Shown here: positions 1 through 6,139 of the stretch, in pieces | How the letters are laid out: each line of letters opens with the position of its first letter | How positions within the stretch are numbered: the first letter of the stretch is position 1 | Assembly: GCA_001640045.1 (NCBI GenBank) | Contig: LUTY01001405.1 | Coordinates: 1-6,139, forward strand | Source: Candidatus Thiomargarita nelsonii | Lineage (GTDB): Bacteria; Pseudomonadota; Gammaproteobacteria; Beggiatoales; Beggiatoaceae | Length of the DNA: 6,139 nucleotides | Direction of reading: 5' to 3' | Notes under the pieces: model-generated | What the model was told of the DNA's origin: nothing | The model's database searches: none | What the model saw: the letters and a program-made list of their open reading frames with translations, nothing else | Translations under genes and position numbers: made by a program

Positions 1-860
1 AGTTCTGGAGTAATCACCGAGCCAGGCGCATAATAATATTTCAGCGTATTGTGTAAAAGTGTCGCACCGTCAGGAATAGACAGGGGTTTTATATACATGA
101 AGTCAAAGCGTCCGCCCAAGGGACCACCCATGACGGTTCTGAAAATGAGTGTCACCGCAGACCCGGATACCAGCATGGGAGCCTTACGGCTTTGAGCCTG
201 TCGATCATAAGTGGCTGGCAGATTAATTGCGCCTGGACCATTCAAGCGGCCTTTAGAATCCATGTCGGAAAAAAGTTCTTTCGACATGTTATAGATATAA
301 AATTTCAGATCCTGAAATTCATCAATAATCACGGCAACTCTAGTACCTGAATGTGATCCAAGTCGTTCAGGTACACGAATAAAGATATCCCAATGAAGCA
401 ATGCATCTTCGGCACCATGACGATTATAGCGTTTCAGAAACCGTTGAATATACTCCAGTGCCATGATACCAGCCTTATGAGTGGTTTTATAGGCTAATAA
501 CTCTTCCAGCTCTATATCTTTATTAAACAAGTCAGCATCCTGTTCACAATAGGCCAGATACTGTCTAAAAAACGTGGTGGCGTATTCCAAAAGAAACTCT
601 TTTAAGGTTCTTTTTTCCCGCGTCATTTTGAAATAAAATGGGGCGACTTGATACTCTGGTTTAAAAAAGACGGTATTCACTAGTCGGTCCAATAAGACCG
701 TCTTTCCTATCCGCCGGGGTGCAATGAGGGCCGTACTCCACGAACCCATGCGTCCTATCGCCTTGACCCATTGGTCTAATTCCCTCAAAAGTTCTACCCT
801 ATCCGTAAATTCATCCTCGTGTACCATCTCTTCTACCGGCCAGATTTTGGTTTCAAGCAT
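1..860 (-). CDS. P-loop ATPase of the AAA/STAND archaeal-ATPase type, 3' end cut by window
   Basis: The frame is open from ATG at 860 to the window edge, giving 286 residues with no stop; the C-terminal part lies outside. The start is supported by a full Shine-Dalgarno sequence 8 bases upstream. Visible motifs are a Walker A loop at residues 47-54 (APRRIGKT), with Ala in place of the first Gly, and a Walker B strand at 174-181 (RVAVIIDE), giving the Asp-Glu pair for Mg2+ and water activation. A sensor-1-like strand follows at 228-235 (PMLVSGSA), then GGRFDFMYIKPLS at 249-261, resembling the conserved Arg/Pro-Leu region of this family. These match ATPase_2-like (PF01637) proteins, cytosolic NTPases often fused to a C-terminal DNA-binding or nuclease-like domain, which cannot be seen here. 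No signal peptide or membrane segment is visible. It lies 170 bases downstream of the NRPS on the same strand. The ATPase call is firm; the biological role is unknown. Confidence 0.85.
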   Translation of the reverse strand, partial: MLETKIWPVEEMVHEDEFTDRVELLRELDQWVKAIGRMGSWSTALIAPRRIGKTVLLDRLVNTVFFKPEYQVAPFYFKMTREKRTLKEFLLEYATTFFRQYLAYCEQDADLFNKDIELEELLAYKTTHKAGIMALEYIQRFLKRYNRHGAEDALLHWDIFIRVPERLGSHSGTRVAVIIDEFQDLKFYIYNMSKELFSDMDSKGRLNGPGAINLPATYDRQAQSRKAPMLVSGSAVTLIFRTVMGGPLGGRFDFMYIKPLSIPDGATLLHNTLKYYYAPGSVITPE

Positions 861-868
861 GGTTTAAT

Positions 869-876
869 ACCTCCTT
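869..876 (-). promoter_or_regulatory. Strong Shine-Dalgarno site for the ATPase gene
   Basis: On the minus strand the sequence reads AAGGAGGT, complementary to the 16S rRNA 3' tail over eight bases, with an 8-base spacer to ATG at 860. This fixes the start codon and suggests efficient translation initiation. Confidence 0.85.
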
Positions 877-939
877 TTTAGTCGTTGAATGAGCATAATT
901 AATTCTTTACTTGGTTATGAAGTCTAGCAATGCTTAATG

Positions 940-948
940 ATTATATCA
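940..948 (-). promoter_or_regulatory. Predicted extended -10 promoter element for the ATPase gene
   Basis: On the minus strand the sequence reads TGATATAAT, a perfect match to the sigma70 extended -10 pattern TGnTATAAT. Seventeen bases upstream the -35 position reads TTAATT, a poor match, as is typical of extended -10 promoters. Transcription would begin near 933 and leave a leader of about 70 bases before the ATG at 860. The element lies inside one arm of the 941-977 inverted repeat, so a protein bound there would block polymerase. The match is seen directly. Promoter activity is inferred, and AT-rich DNA yields such matches by chance. Confidence 0.45.
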
Positions 949-977
949 TTTAATGCTCAATAAATTAAATGATATAA
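941..977. repeat. Perfect 14-bp inverted repeat with 9-base centre, candidate operator
   Basis: The left arm at 941-954 (TTATATCATTTAAT) and right arm at 964-977 (ATTAAATGATATAA) are exact reverse complements around GCTCAATAA. Only one of the 14 pairs is G-C and no T-run follows on either strand, so it does not look like an ordinary intrinsic terminator. It begins 53 bases beyond the NRPS stop and ends 80 bases before the ATPase start. The left arm overlaps a predicted extended -10 element, which favours a binding site for a dimeric regulator. Other possibilities are an mRNA 3'-end stabilising hairpin for the NRPS transcript or a remnant of a small mobile repeat. Confidence 0.7.
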
Positions 978-1030
978 ATGTCGTTGATGCAACCAAAATT
1001 AATTCAATTCCTGTTAGTACGGGATTTATC

Positions 1031-4000
1031 TCAAATTGAGACTTCAGTTCTTAAATATTGAGCCAACTTGTCAGCCAAGGTTTTGACGTGCGGGAGAGCC
1101 ATCATCGTCATATGCGTTCCCGGAACCCAATGTTCTTCCACTTTGGCATGAGTACAGTCGGTCCAACCCCAAGCTTCACGGTTATCTTCAAATTCACTCT
1201 CAGCCATTTGTTCGCTAGCACGAAACAGATGAATCGGACAGTGCAACTTGCCCGGGATTTGATAATCGGCATGTCCTTGTGCGGTGATGCAATAAGTGTT
1301 GACCAAGGCTTTGAGTTCATCCACGGGTGCGCCGGGGGCAAAGAAGATTTGTCGCTCAACAAAGGCTTGCATCACTTTGGCATAAGCGATTTCTATCTCT
1401 GGCATAGCTCGTAACTGTTCCAAAGACAGATTCAACTCAATACCGAGCATTTCTTCAAACACCTCTACAATCTCTGACAGCCAGTTTAATTCCGTGTAAT
1501 CAGCCATTGGATTTGGTTGATTGGAATCCGGCGCAGTGGTATCTAAAATTGCCAAGAACGCCACCGTTTCACCTTGCTGTTCAAGTTGCCAAGCCATTTC
1601 AAAGGCCACACGTCCGCCAGAGGAGTGACCCATCAGTTGATACGGACCCGTTGGCTGCTGTTGTTGCAATGCTTGTAGATGAAAACTGGCCAAGGCTTCA
1701 ACGGTATCAGGGGTTATTGAACCGTCCAATCCCGGGGTTTGCAAGGCATAAAAGGGTTGTTGTTGACCCAAATAGGAAGACAAGGGATATAAATACATTA
1801 CTGAGCCAACGGCACCCGGCAAAGCGTAAACCGGATTGGCTTCTCCGGCCGTTTGAATCGGTACTAGGTTAGTCAACAGCGGGCTGGTATCTTGGTGCAG
1901 TTGTTGTGCTAAGGTGGCTATGGTTGGACTTTGGAACAATGCACTCACCGGCAATCGCACACCACAGTGTTGCTGAATATGGCTCATCAGTTTCACGGCT
2001 AACAGAGAATGTCCACCTAATTCAAAGAAGTTATCATGTATGCCCAGCGGATGCACATCCAATACGTTTTCCCATACCGAGAGCAGTTGTAGTTCAATGG
2101 CATCACGCGGCAAGCTGTTTTCAATTGGCGTGTTTGAGTCAGGTGCCGGCAAGGCTTTGCGGTCAATTTTGCCATTGGGTGTCAAAGGCAGTTTGTCCAA
2201 CACGGTGAAATGACTGGGAACCATGTAGTCGGGTAAGCTGGCTTTTAGAGTCTCTTTGAGTTCTGTCACTAAGTCATTGGGTTCTTTCTCTGTGGTCAGA
2301 TAAGCCACTAAGCGTTTGTTGTCATCCGCCGAATACAGTGTCACAACGGCTTCTTTCACTTTGGTCTGTTGACGGAGTACGGTTTCAATTTCGCCCAATT
2401 CAATGCGAAATCCCCGTAGTTTGATTTGGTGGTCAATACGTCCGAGATATTCTAGGTTGCCATCGGTGAGCCAACGGGCTAAGTCGCCGGTTTTGTAGAT
2501 GCGTTCCGTTTTGCCAAATAGTTCGACTTCGAGGAATTTTTCTGATGTAAGTTCAGGGCGGTTGAGGTAGCCGCGTGCTAAGCTTCTGCCGGCAATGCAC
2601 AGTTCGCCGGGAATGCCGGGGGGCTGGGGTTGGTGTTGGGCCGAAAGGATGTAGATGCGGGTGTTGGCGATGGGTTGACCAATACTTATGTCAGCTAATG
2701 GTTTACTTTTCCAACAAGTCGCATCAATACAAGCTTCTGTCGGGCCGTACAGATTGTAAAACCCGGTATTCTTTTGACGGCTATAAAACTTTCGGTGTAT
2801 TTCCTGAGAAAGTGCTTCTCCGCCACAGAATAGGTAACGCAAGCTATTTGGTACGGCTTCATTTTCTTCCAACATCGCTTTTAATAGACTGGGAACTAGC
2901 TGTAAAACCGTAATCTGCTGTTGATTTAACAACGTGACAAGATAGTTAATATCAGCATGTCCCTGTGGTTTCGCTAGTACCAAACTTCCACCAGTTAGTA
3001 GGGAGGCATAAAATTCCCAAACAGAAGCATCAAAACTAAAAGGCGTTTTTTGTAAAAATTTATCTTTTGCTGTGAATGCAAATAGACTTTGCATCCAGCT
3101 CATATGATTAAGTAATGCCTGATGTTCAACCATCACTCCCTTCGGTTTCCCCGTCGACCCCGACGTATAAATCACATAAGCCAAATCTGAAACTTGAATC
3201 CGGAGTGCTGGATTTTCTGACGACTGGGAAGCCACATCCACTTCATCCAAACACACCACCACACACTTAGGTTCCAACTGTGCCTTCAAATGGCTCTGAG
3301 TCAACAACAACGGGGCCGCACTGTCAGAAAGCAGATAACGAATCCGATCTGGGGGATAGCTCGGGTCAATTGGGACATAAGCACCACCCGCTTTGAGAAT
3401 CGCTAATAAGCCAATGACCATCTCCAATGAACGTTCCACCGCAATCGCAATCAAGAAGTCATCATGGTTGCCGTTTTTGAACGGGAGCAGATAATGAGCT
3501 AACTGATTGGCTTTGCGGTTGAGTTCGCGATAGCTTAATTGTTGTTGTTCAAAAACAACGGCGATATTATCAGGTGTGATTGAAACTTGTTGTTCAAATA
3601 AATCAACAAGAGTTAGGTCCTTTGGATAATCCGTTGCGGTGTCATTCCAAGTTTGCAATTGTTGGACTTCTTTTTCTGTCAGCATGGGTAAGTGACTGAT
3701 AGATTGCGTTGGATTGGAGGCGAGGGCGGTCAGCAAAGTCTTGAGATGCCCCCACAACCGTTCAATACTGTCTTGGCTAATGCGGTTGTTGTCATAGCTG
3801 ATTTTGAAGCTCAGTACTTCGCCCGGTATAATCGCTAAAGTAAGCGGATAATTGGTATATTCGATGCCCTGAAAATCTTCAATCTGATAACTGGCGGCAT
3901 TTGAGTCTAAAGCATCACCCAACGGATAGTTTTCAAACACCAACAAGCTATCAAACAAGGCCGTTCCGTTAGGAACCCCGCTGTGGGTCTGGATTTCAAA

Positions 4001-6139
4001 TAAGGGACTGTGAGCATAACGATTGTCATTCTGGTGTTGGGTTTGTATTGAAAGCAAATAATCCTTAACACAATATTCGGGATTGACATCAATCCGTAAT
4101 GGTAAGGTATTAATAAACAAGCCAATCATCTGTTCAATACCAGATAATGAGGCATGACGACCAGAAACAGTGACTCCAAAACAAATATCTGATTCACGGC
4201 TATAACGGCTGAGTAACAGAGCATACGCACCTTGGACAAGCGTATTGAGAGTCACACGCTGTGTTTGACAGAACTGTTGTAACCGTTGAGTATTGGGCGC
4301 ATTGAAACCGATTTCATGGTAATCTGGATTCTCCGTTTTATGGTTGACGATTGGAAGCTTTGTTGGTGTGATAAAACCCGCCAAACGTTGTTGCCAATAA
4401 TGCTGTGCGGCTGTGCTATCCTGTTGTTGTAACCAAGCCATGTAATCACGATACGGACGCCGTACCGGCAATTGCGGGGTTTGCCCTTGCTTAAAGGCCA
4501 AATAGCTCTCACGAACTTCGCTAAAAGTGATTGGCAAGCACCAACCATCCATGAGAATGTGATGATGATGCCAAAGAAACGCATAACGCTGTTCTGATAA
4601 ACGTATCAAATCAAAGCGCATCAGTGGTGCTTTGCTTAGGTCAAAGCCTTGATTTCTTTCCTTAAGTAACAAAGCACTGAGTTGTAAGTCTTGAGTTTCT
4701 GATGACATTCCTCGCCAATCCTGTTCACGCCAAAGCAAGGGAACCTCGGTTTGCACGACTTGCAAAATCGGTTGATGCTCCGTTAAAAAGGCCGTGCGTA
4801 GAATCGGATGACGTTCCAGTTGATATTGCCAAGCCGCTTTAAAAGCCGTCGGTTCAAGGTTGCTCAGTGTCAACTGCATTTGCTCAAAATAAACACCACT
4901 TGAAGGTTCATATAAAGCATGAAACAGCATCCCTTGTTGCATGGGACTCAGTGGATACAGGTCTTGTAAACCAGGATATTGGGTGTAAAGCGCATCTAAC
5001 GTTGAGGGTAAAACCGGTACCAATGGAAAATCGGAGGGTGTCACACCTTGTTGGCCTCTTTGACAATGACTAATCAGCTGTTGCAGATGGATTTTGTAGC
5101 TTTCAGCCAAGTTTTTAATCGTCTGAGCCTTCCAGCAATCCGCACTATAACTCCAATTCAAACTCAGTTGACCTTGACTGATAGCGCCGTTGATGTCAAT
5201 GAGATGGTCACGAGGTCCTTTAAGGCTCATATCGCTGCTTGTGGTTTCTTCGGCAAAACCGAATAAATCGGCTTCTATCCCTGGGTCAAACTGGCCGAGG
5301 TAATTGAATAGAATCTCGCCTTTGGGTAGGACTTTTCCGCCCATTTGGGTCAGTAAACCATAGCCAATCCCTTCATGAGGTATGGCACGTAGTTGTTCTT
5401 TAATAGCTTTGAGAGCGGCCCCTAAATCGTCAAACGAGTTTGACGGTAAGGTTAAAGCAACGGGATGAATCGTGGTAAACCAGCCCACGGTGCGTGATAA
5501 GTCAATGTCATCAAATAAAGTCGCCCGACCATGCCCTTCCAAATCAATCAAACAACGGGATTGTTTGGTCCACTTTGCTAACGCGAGGGCCAAGGCGGTC
5601 AGTAAGATATCATTGATATGAGTATTGTACGCCGTTGGTACCTCGCGAAGCAGGGCCTCAGTTTCCTGGCGGTTCAGGCTTATCGTGTCATCTTGCTGAT
5701 ATTCCAGACGATTTTCCCCGGAAGGATTATCAACGGGTAGAGAGAAGCTAGGCAATGCTTGCCAATCCGCCCGTTCCGAAGACAAAACTTCACTGACGGC
5801 ATAAGCGTTCAAGTGTTCGGCCCAAACTTTGAAGCTACTCGTTTTGGCGGGCAGTTGCAGAGTTTGACCCGCTGCGATTTGGGTATAAGCGGTATGCAAG
5901 TCTTCCTGCAAAATTCGCCAAGAGACTCCATCTACGGCTAAATGATGAATACACCAAAAGAGACGGGCGGAATCGGTTAACTTGAATAAAACCAGATGAG
6001 TGAGCGGGCCATCGGTCAAATTGAAGCGAGTTTGGTAACTTTGCGTGAGTCGATGTAATTCAGCCGCTGGATTTTCACCTTGACTCAGGTCTTCAATGAA
6101 TAAAGGAACCGTCTCAGAAGGTGGCGCAAAAGACGCTTG
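1031..6139 (-). CDS. Non-ribosomal peptide synthetase, terminal part: (E)-C-A-PCP-TE, 5' end cut by window
   Basis: The frame is open from the window edge at 6139 to TGA at 1033-1031, giving 1702 visible residues. A TTG at 6019 could be taken as a start, but the 40 residues upstream continue in frame with condensation-like sequence, so the true start lies beyond the window. Domains in visible-residue numbering are an epimerization domain (1 to about 370, N-terminus missing), condensation (about 390-825), adenylation (about 843-1331), carrier (about 1344-1415) and thioesterase (about 1435-1697). This is a cytosolic assembly-line enzyme. The tethered peptide's last residue is epimerized, joined to the residue activated here (probably Gln) and released by the TE. 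The TE makes this the final module of the pathway. The carrier Ser needs a phosphopantetheinyl transferase, not encoded here. All core motifs seen are intact and the protein is rich in Gln. The peptide cannot be named from this fragment. Confidence 0.97.
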   Translation of the reverse strand, partial: QASFAPPSETVPLFIEDLSQGENPAAELHRLTQSYQTRFNLTDGPLTHLVLFKLTDSARLFWCIHHLAVDGVSWRILQEDLHTAYTQIAAGQTLQLPAKTSSFKVWAEHLNAYAVSEVLSSERADWQALPSFSLPVDNPSGENRLEYQQDDTISLNRQETEALLREVPTAYNTHINDILLTALALALAKWTKQSRCLIDLEGHGRATLFDDIDLSRTVGWFTTIHPVALTLPSNSFDDLGAALKAIKEQLRAIPHEGIGYGLLTQMGGKVLPKGEILFNYLGQFDPGIEADLFGFAEETTSSDMSLKGPRDHLIDINGAISQGQLSLNWSYSADCWKAQTIKNLAESYKIHLQQLISHCQRGQQGVTPSDFPLVPVLPSTLDALYTQYPGLQDLYPLSPMQQGMLFHALYEPSSGVYFEQMQLTLSNLEPTAFKAAWQYQLERHPILRTAFLTEHQPILQVVQTEVPLLWREQDWRGMSSETQDLQLSALLLKERNQGFDLSKAPLMRFDLIRLSEQRYAFLWHHHHILMDGWCLPITFSEVRESYLAFKQGQTPQLPVRRPYRDYMAWLQQQDSTAAQHYWQQRLAGFITPTKLPIVNHKTENPDYHEIGFNAPNTQRLQQFCQTQRVTLNTLVQGAYALLLSRYSRESDICFGVTVSGRHASLSGIEQMIGLFINTLPLRIDVNPEYCVKDYLLSIQTQHQNDNRYAHSPLFEIQTHSGVPNGTALFDSLLVFENYPLGDALDSNAASYQIEDFQGIEYTNYPLTLAIIPGEVLSFKISYDNNRISQDSIERLWGHLKTLLTALASNPTQSISHLPMLTEKEVQQLQTWNDTATDYPKDLTLVDLFEQQVSITPDNIAVVFEQQQLSYRELNRKANQLAHYLLPFKNGNHDDFLIAIAVERSLEMVIGLLAILKAGGAYVPIDPSYPPDRIRYLLSDSAAPLLLTQSHLKAQLEPKCVVVCLDEVDVASQSSENPALRIQVSDLAYVIYTSGSTGKPKGVMVEHQALLNHMSWMQSLFAFTAKDKFLQKTPFSFDASVWEFYASLLTGGSLVLAKPQGHADINYLVTLLNQQQITVLQLVPSLLKAMLEENEAVPNSLRYLFCGGEALSQEIHRKFYSRQKNTGFYNLYGPTEACIDATCWKSKPLADISIGQPIANTRIYILSAQHQPQPPGIPGELCIAGRSLARGYLNRPELTSEKFLEVELFGKTERIYKTGDLARWLTDGNLEYLGRIDHQIKLRGFRIELGEIETVLRQQTKVKEAVVTLYSADDNKRLVAYLTTEKEPNDLVTELKETLKASLPDYMVPSHFTVLDKLPLTPNGKIDRKALPAPDSNTPIENSLPRDAIELQLLSVWENVLDVHPLGIHDNFFELGGHSLLAVKLMSHIQQHCGVRLPVSALFQSPTIATLAQQLHQDTSPLLTNLVPIQTAGEANPVYALPGAVGSVMYLYPLSSYLGQQQPFYALQTPGLDGSITPDTVEALASFHLQALQQQQPTGPYQLMGHSSGGRVAFEMAWQLEQQGETVAFLAILDTTAPDSNQPNPMADYTELNWLSEIVEVFEEMLGIELNLSLEQLRAMPEIEIAYAKVMQAFVERQIFFAPGAPVDELKALVNTYCITAQGHADYQIPGKLHCPIHLFRASEQMAESEFEDNREAWGWTDCTHAKVEEHWVPGTHMTMMALPHVKTLADKLAQYLRTEVSI
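1049..1837 (-). other. Type I thioesterase domain, peptide release
   Basis: Visible residues about 1435-1697 form an alpha/beta hydrolase. The nucleophile motif is GHSSGG with S1506, a probable acid follows at D1533 in ILDTTAP, and the base is H1676 in VPGTHMTMM. The 27-residue Ser-Asp gap equals that of surfactin TE. The Asp-His gap is larger (143 against about 100 from memory), so the lid region is about 40 residues longer. The lid and the following LFRASE stretch resemble a TE subtype I recall from cyanobacterial and sulfur-bacterial synthetases. Hydrolysis or macrocyclization cannot be told apart here. Confidence 0.93.
1895..2110 (-). other. Peptidyl carrier protein (PCP/T) domain
   Basis: Visible residues about 1344-1415 hold the carrier motif DNFFELGGHSLLAVKL, in which S1378 is the expected attachment site for 4'-phosphopantetheine. 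It sits directly between the A and TE domains, so it carries the last amino acid and then the full-length peptide before release. Confidence 0.95.
2147..3613 (-). other. NRPS adenylation domain, predicted to activate glutamine
   Basis: Visible residues about 843-1331 contain the core motifs A1 to A10: LSYREL, LKAGGAYVPIDP, YTSGSTGKPKG, FDASVWEF, NLYGPTE, GELCIAGRSLARGYL, YKTGDLARW, GRIDHQIKLRGFRIELGEIE, LPDYMVP and NGKIDRKAL. Aligning by eye with GrsA gives pocket residues D1037, A1038, W1041, Q1080, F1104, G1106, L1130, I1138, D1139 and K1324, that is DAWQFGLIDK. From memory this code belongs to glutamine-activating domains; glutamate is the main alternative. The domain adenylates its amino acid with ATP and loads it on the following carrier. 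The domain call is firm and the substrate call moderate. Confidence 0.93.
3665..4972 (-). other. NRPS condensation domain, probably DCL type
   Basis: Visible residues about 390-825 include LYPLSPMQQGMLFHALY (394-410), HPILRTAF (444-451), the active site HHILMDGW with H526, H527, D531 and G532, YRDYMAWL (563-570) and IGLFINTLPLRI (672-683). FENYPL (735-740) follows towards the end. The second His is the known catalytic residue for amide bond formation. The domain directly follows an E domain, which in known systems means that it accepts a D-configured donor and an L acceptor (DCL). That subtype is inferred from position, not from a phylogeny. Confidence 0.93.
5030..6139 (-). other. NRPS epimerization (E) domain, N-terminus outside window
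   Basis: Visible residues 1 to about 370 carry the motifs that separate E from ordinary condensation domains: HHLAVDGVSWRIL at 65-77, EGHGR at 201-205, RTVGWFT at 216-222 and FNYLGQFD at 278-285. The catalytic pair known from GrsA/TycA E domains, the second His of HHxxxDG and the Glu of EGHGR, corresponds to H66 and E201. Their separation of 135 residues is close to the 139 I recall for GrsA. The domain should therefore be active and turn the residue held on the preceding carrier from L to D. That carrier and its A domain are upstream of the window. Confidence 0.92.

Larger units (their letters stand above)
861..1030. other. AT-rich spacer between NRPS and ATPase genes
   Basis: The spacer is 28% G+C by direct count (48 of 170). 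I see no coding potential in it. It carries the inverted repeat, the candidate promoter and the Shine-Dalgarno site listed separately. The length and content suggest that the ATPase gene is transcribed from its own promoter rather than only by read-through from the NRPS gene. Confidence 0.7.

Noticed and set aside
698..721. Ala instead of Gly at the first position of the ATPase Walker A loop (residue 47)
   Set aside because: APRRxGKT variants are, as I recall, common in this family, and the essential GKT residues are intact.
941..977. The inverted repeat as an intrinsic terminator of the NRPS gene
   Set aside because: Only one of 14 stem pairs is G-C and no T-run follows on the minus strand. 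A weak or factor-assisted role cannot be excluded.
881..987. Direct repeat GTCGTTGA at 881-888 and 980-987
   Set aside because: An 8-base repeat within 170 bases is not rare enough to mean anything without conservation.
983..993. Small hairpin GTTG-ATG-CAAC just after the NRPS stop
   Set aside because: The stem is only 4 bp and has no T-run, so it is expected by chance.
1648..1672. Run of CAA/CAG codons encoding LQQQQP in the TE domain
   Set aside because: It is a short glutamine stretch in a Gln-rich protein, without a pure repeat structure.
1058..2913. Plus-strand open frames opposite the NRPS gene (for example 1058-1414, 1507-1872, 1906-2208, 2575-2913)
   Set aside because: They lie antisense to well-conserved NRPS domains. 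Their translations show no recognisable motif, so they look like shadows.
6017..6019. TTG at 6019 as the start codon of the NRPS gene
   Set aside because: The frame stays open to 6139 and the upstream 40 residues fit the E domain. Starting at 6019 would begin in the middle of a domain, so the real start is outside the window.

Overview
The window holds two genes, both on the minus strand and both cut by the window edges, separated by a 170-base AT-rich spacer (48 of 170 bases are G or C, clearly poorer than the flanking genes). Reading in the direction of transcription, the 3' part of a large non-ribosomal peptide synthetase (NRPS) gene comes first (6139 down to 1031). The spacer follows (1030 to 861), and then the 5' part of a gene for a P-loop ATPase (860 down to 1).

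The NRPS part encodes 1702 residues ending in a genuine TGA stop. Its order is: most of an epimerization (E) domain, then a complete final module of condensation (C), adenylation (A), peptidyl carrier (PCP/T) and thioesterase (TE) domains. All the core motifs I looked for are present and no frameshift or internal stop interrupts the frame. The E domain implies that the residue loaded by the previous module, outside the window, is turned to the D form. The last module would join it to its own residue, for which the ten-residue specificity code reads DAWQFGLIDK, most like glutamine. The TE then releases the finished peptide by hydrolysis or ring closure. The product is therefore predicted to end in D-Xaa then L-Gln; the rest of the assembly line is upstream of the window.

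The downstream gene encodes an AAA/STAND-like ATPase (archaeal-ATPase type, PF01637-like) with Walker A, Walker B and sensor-like motifs. Its C-terminal part is missing, and nothing visible ties it to peptide synthesis. It has a full-length Shine-Dalgarno sequence. The spacer contains a perfect 14-bp inverted repeat whose one arm overlaps a perfect extended -10 promoter element for this gene, so the ATPase gene probably has its own, possibly regulated, promoter.

Organism: a Gram-negative bacterium with moderate to low GC. The glutamine-rich NRPS, the TE subtype with an enlarged lid and the ATPase type recall large sulfur-oxidising gammaproteobacteria (Beggiatoa/Thiotrichales) or cyanobacteria. 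This is from memory of family resemblance only and is a weak inference. I see no RNA genes, insertion sequences or CRISPR arrays.
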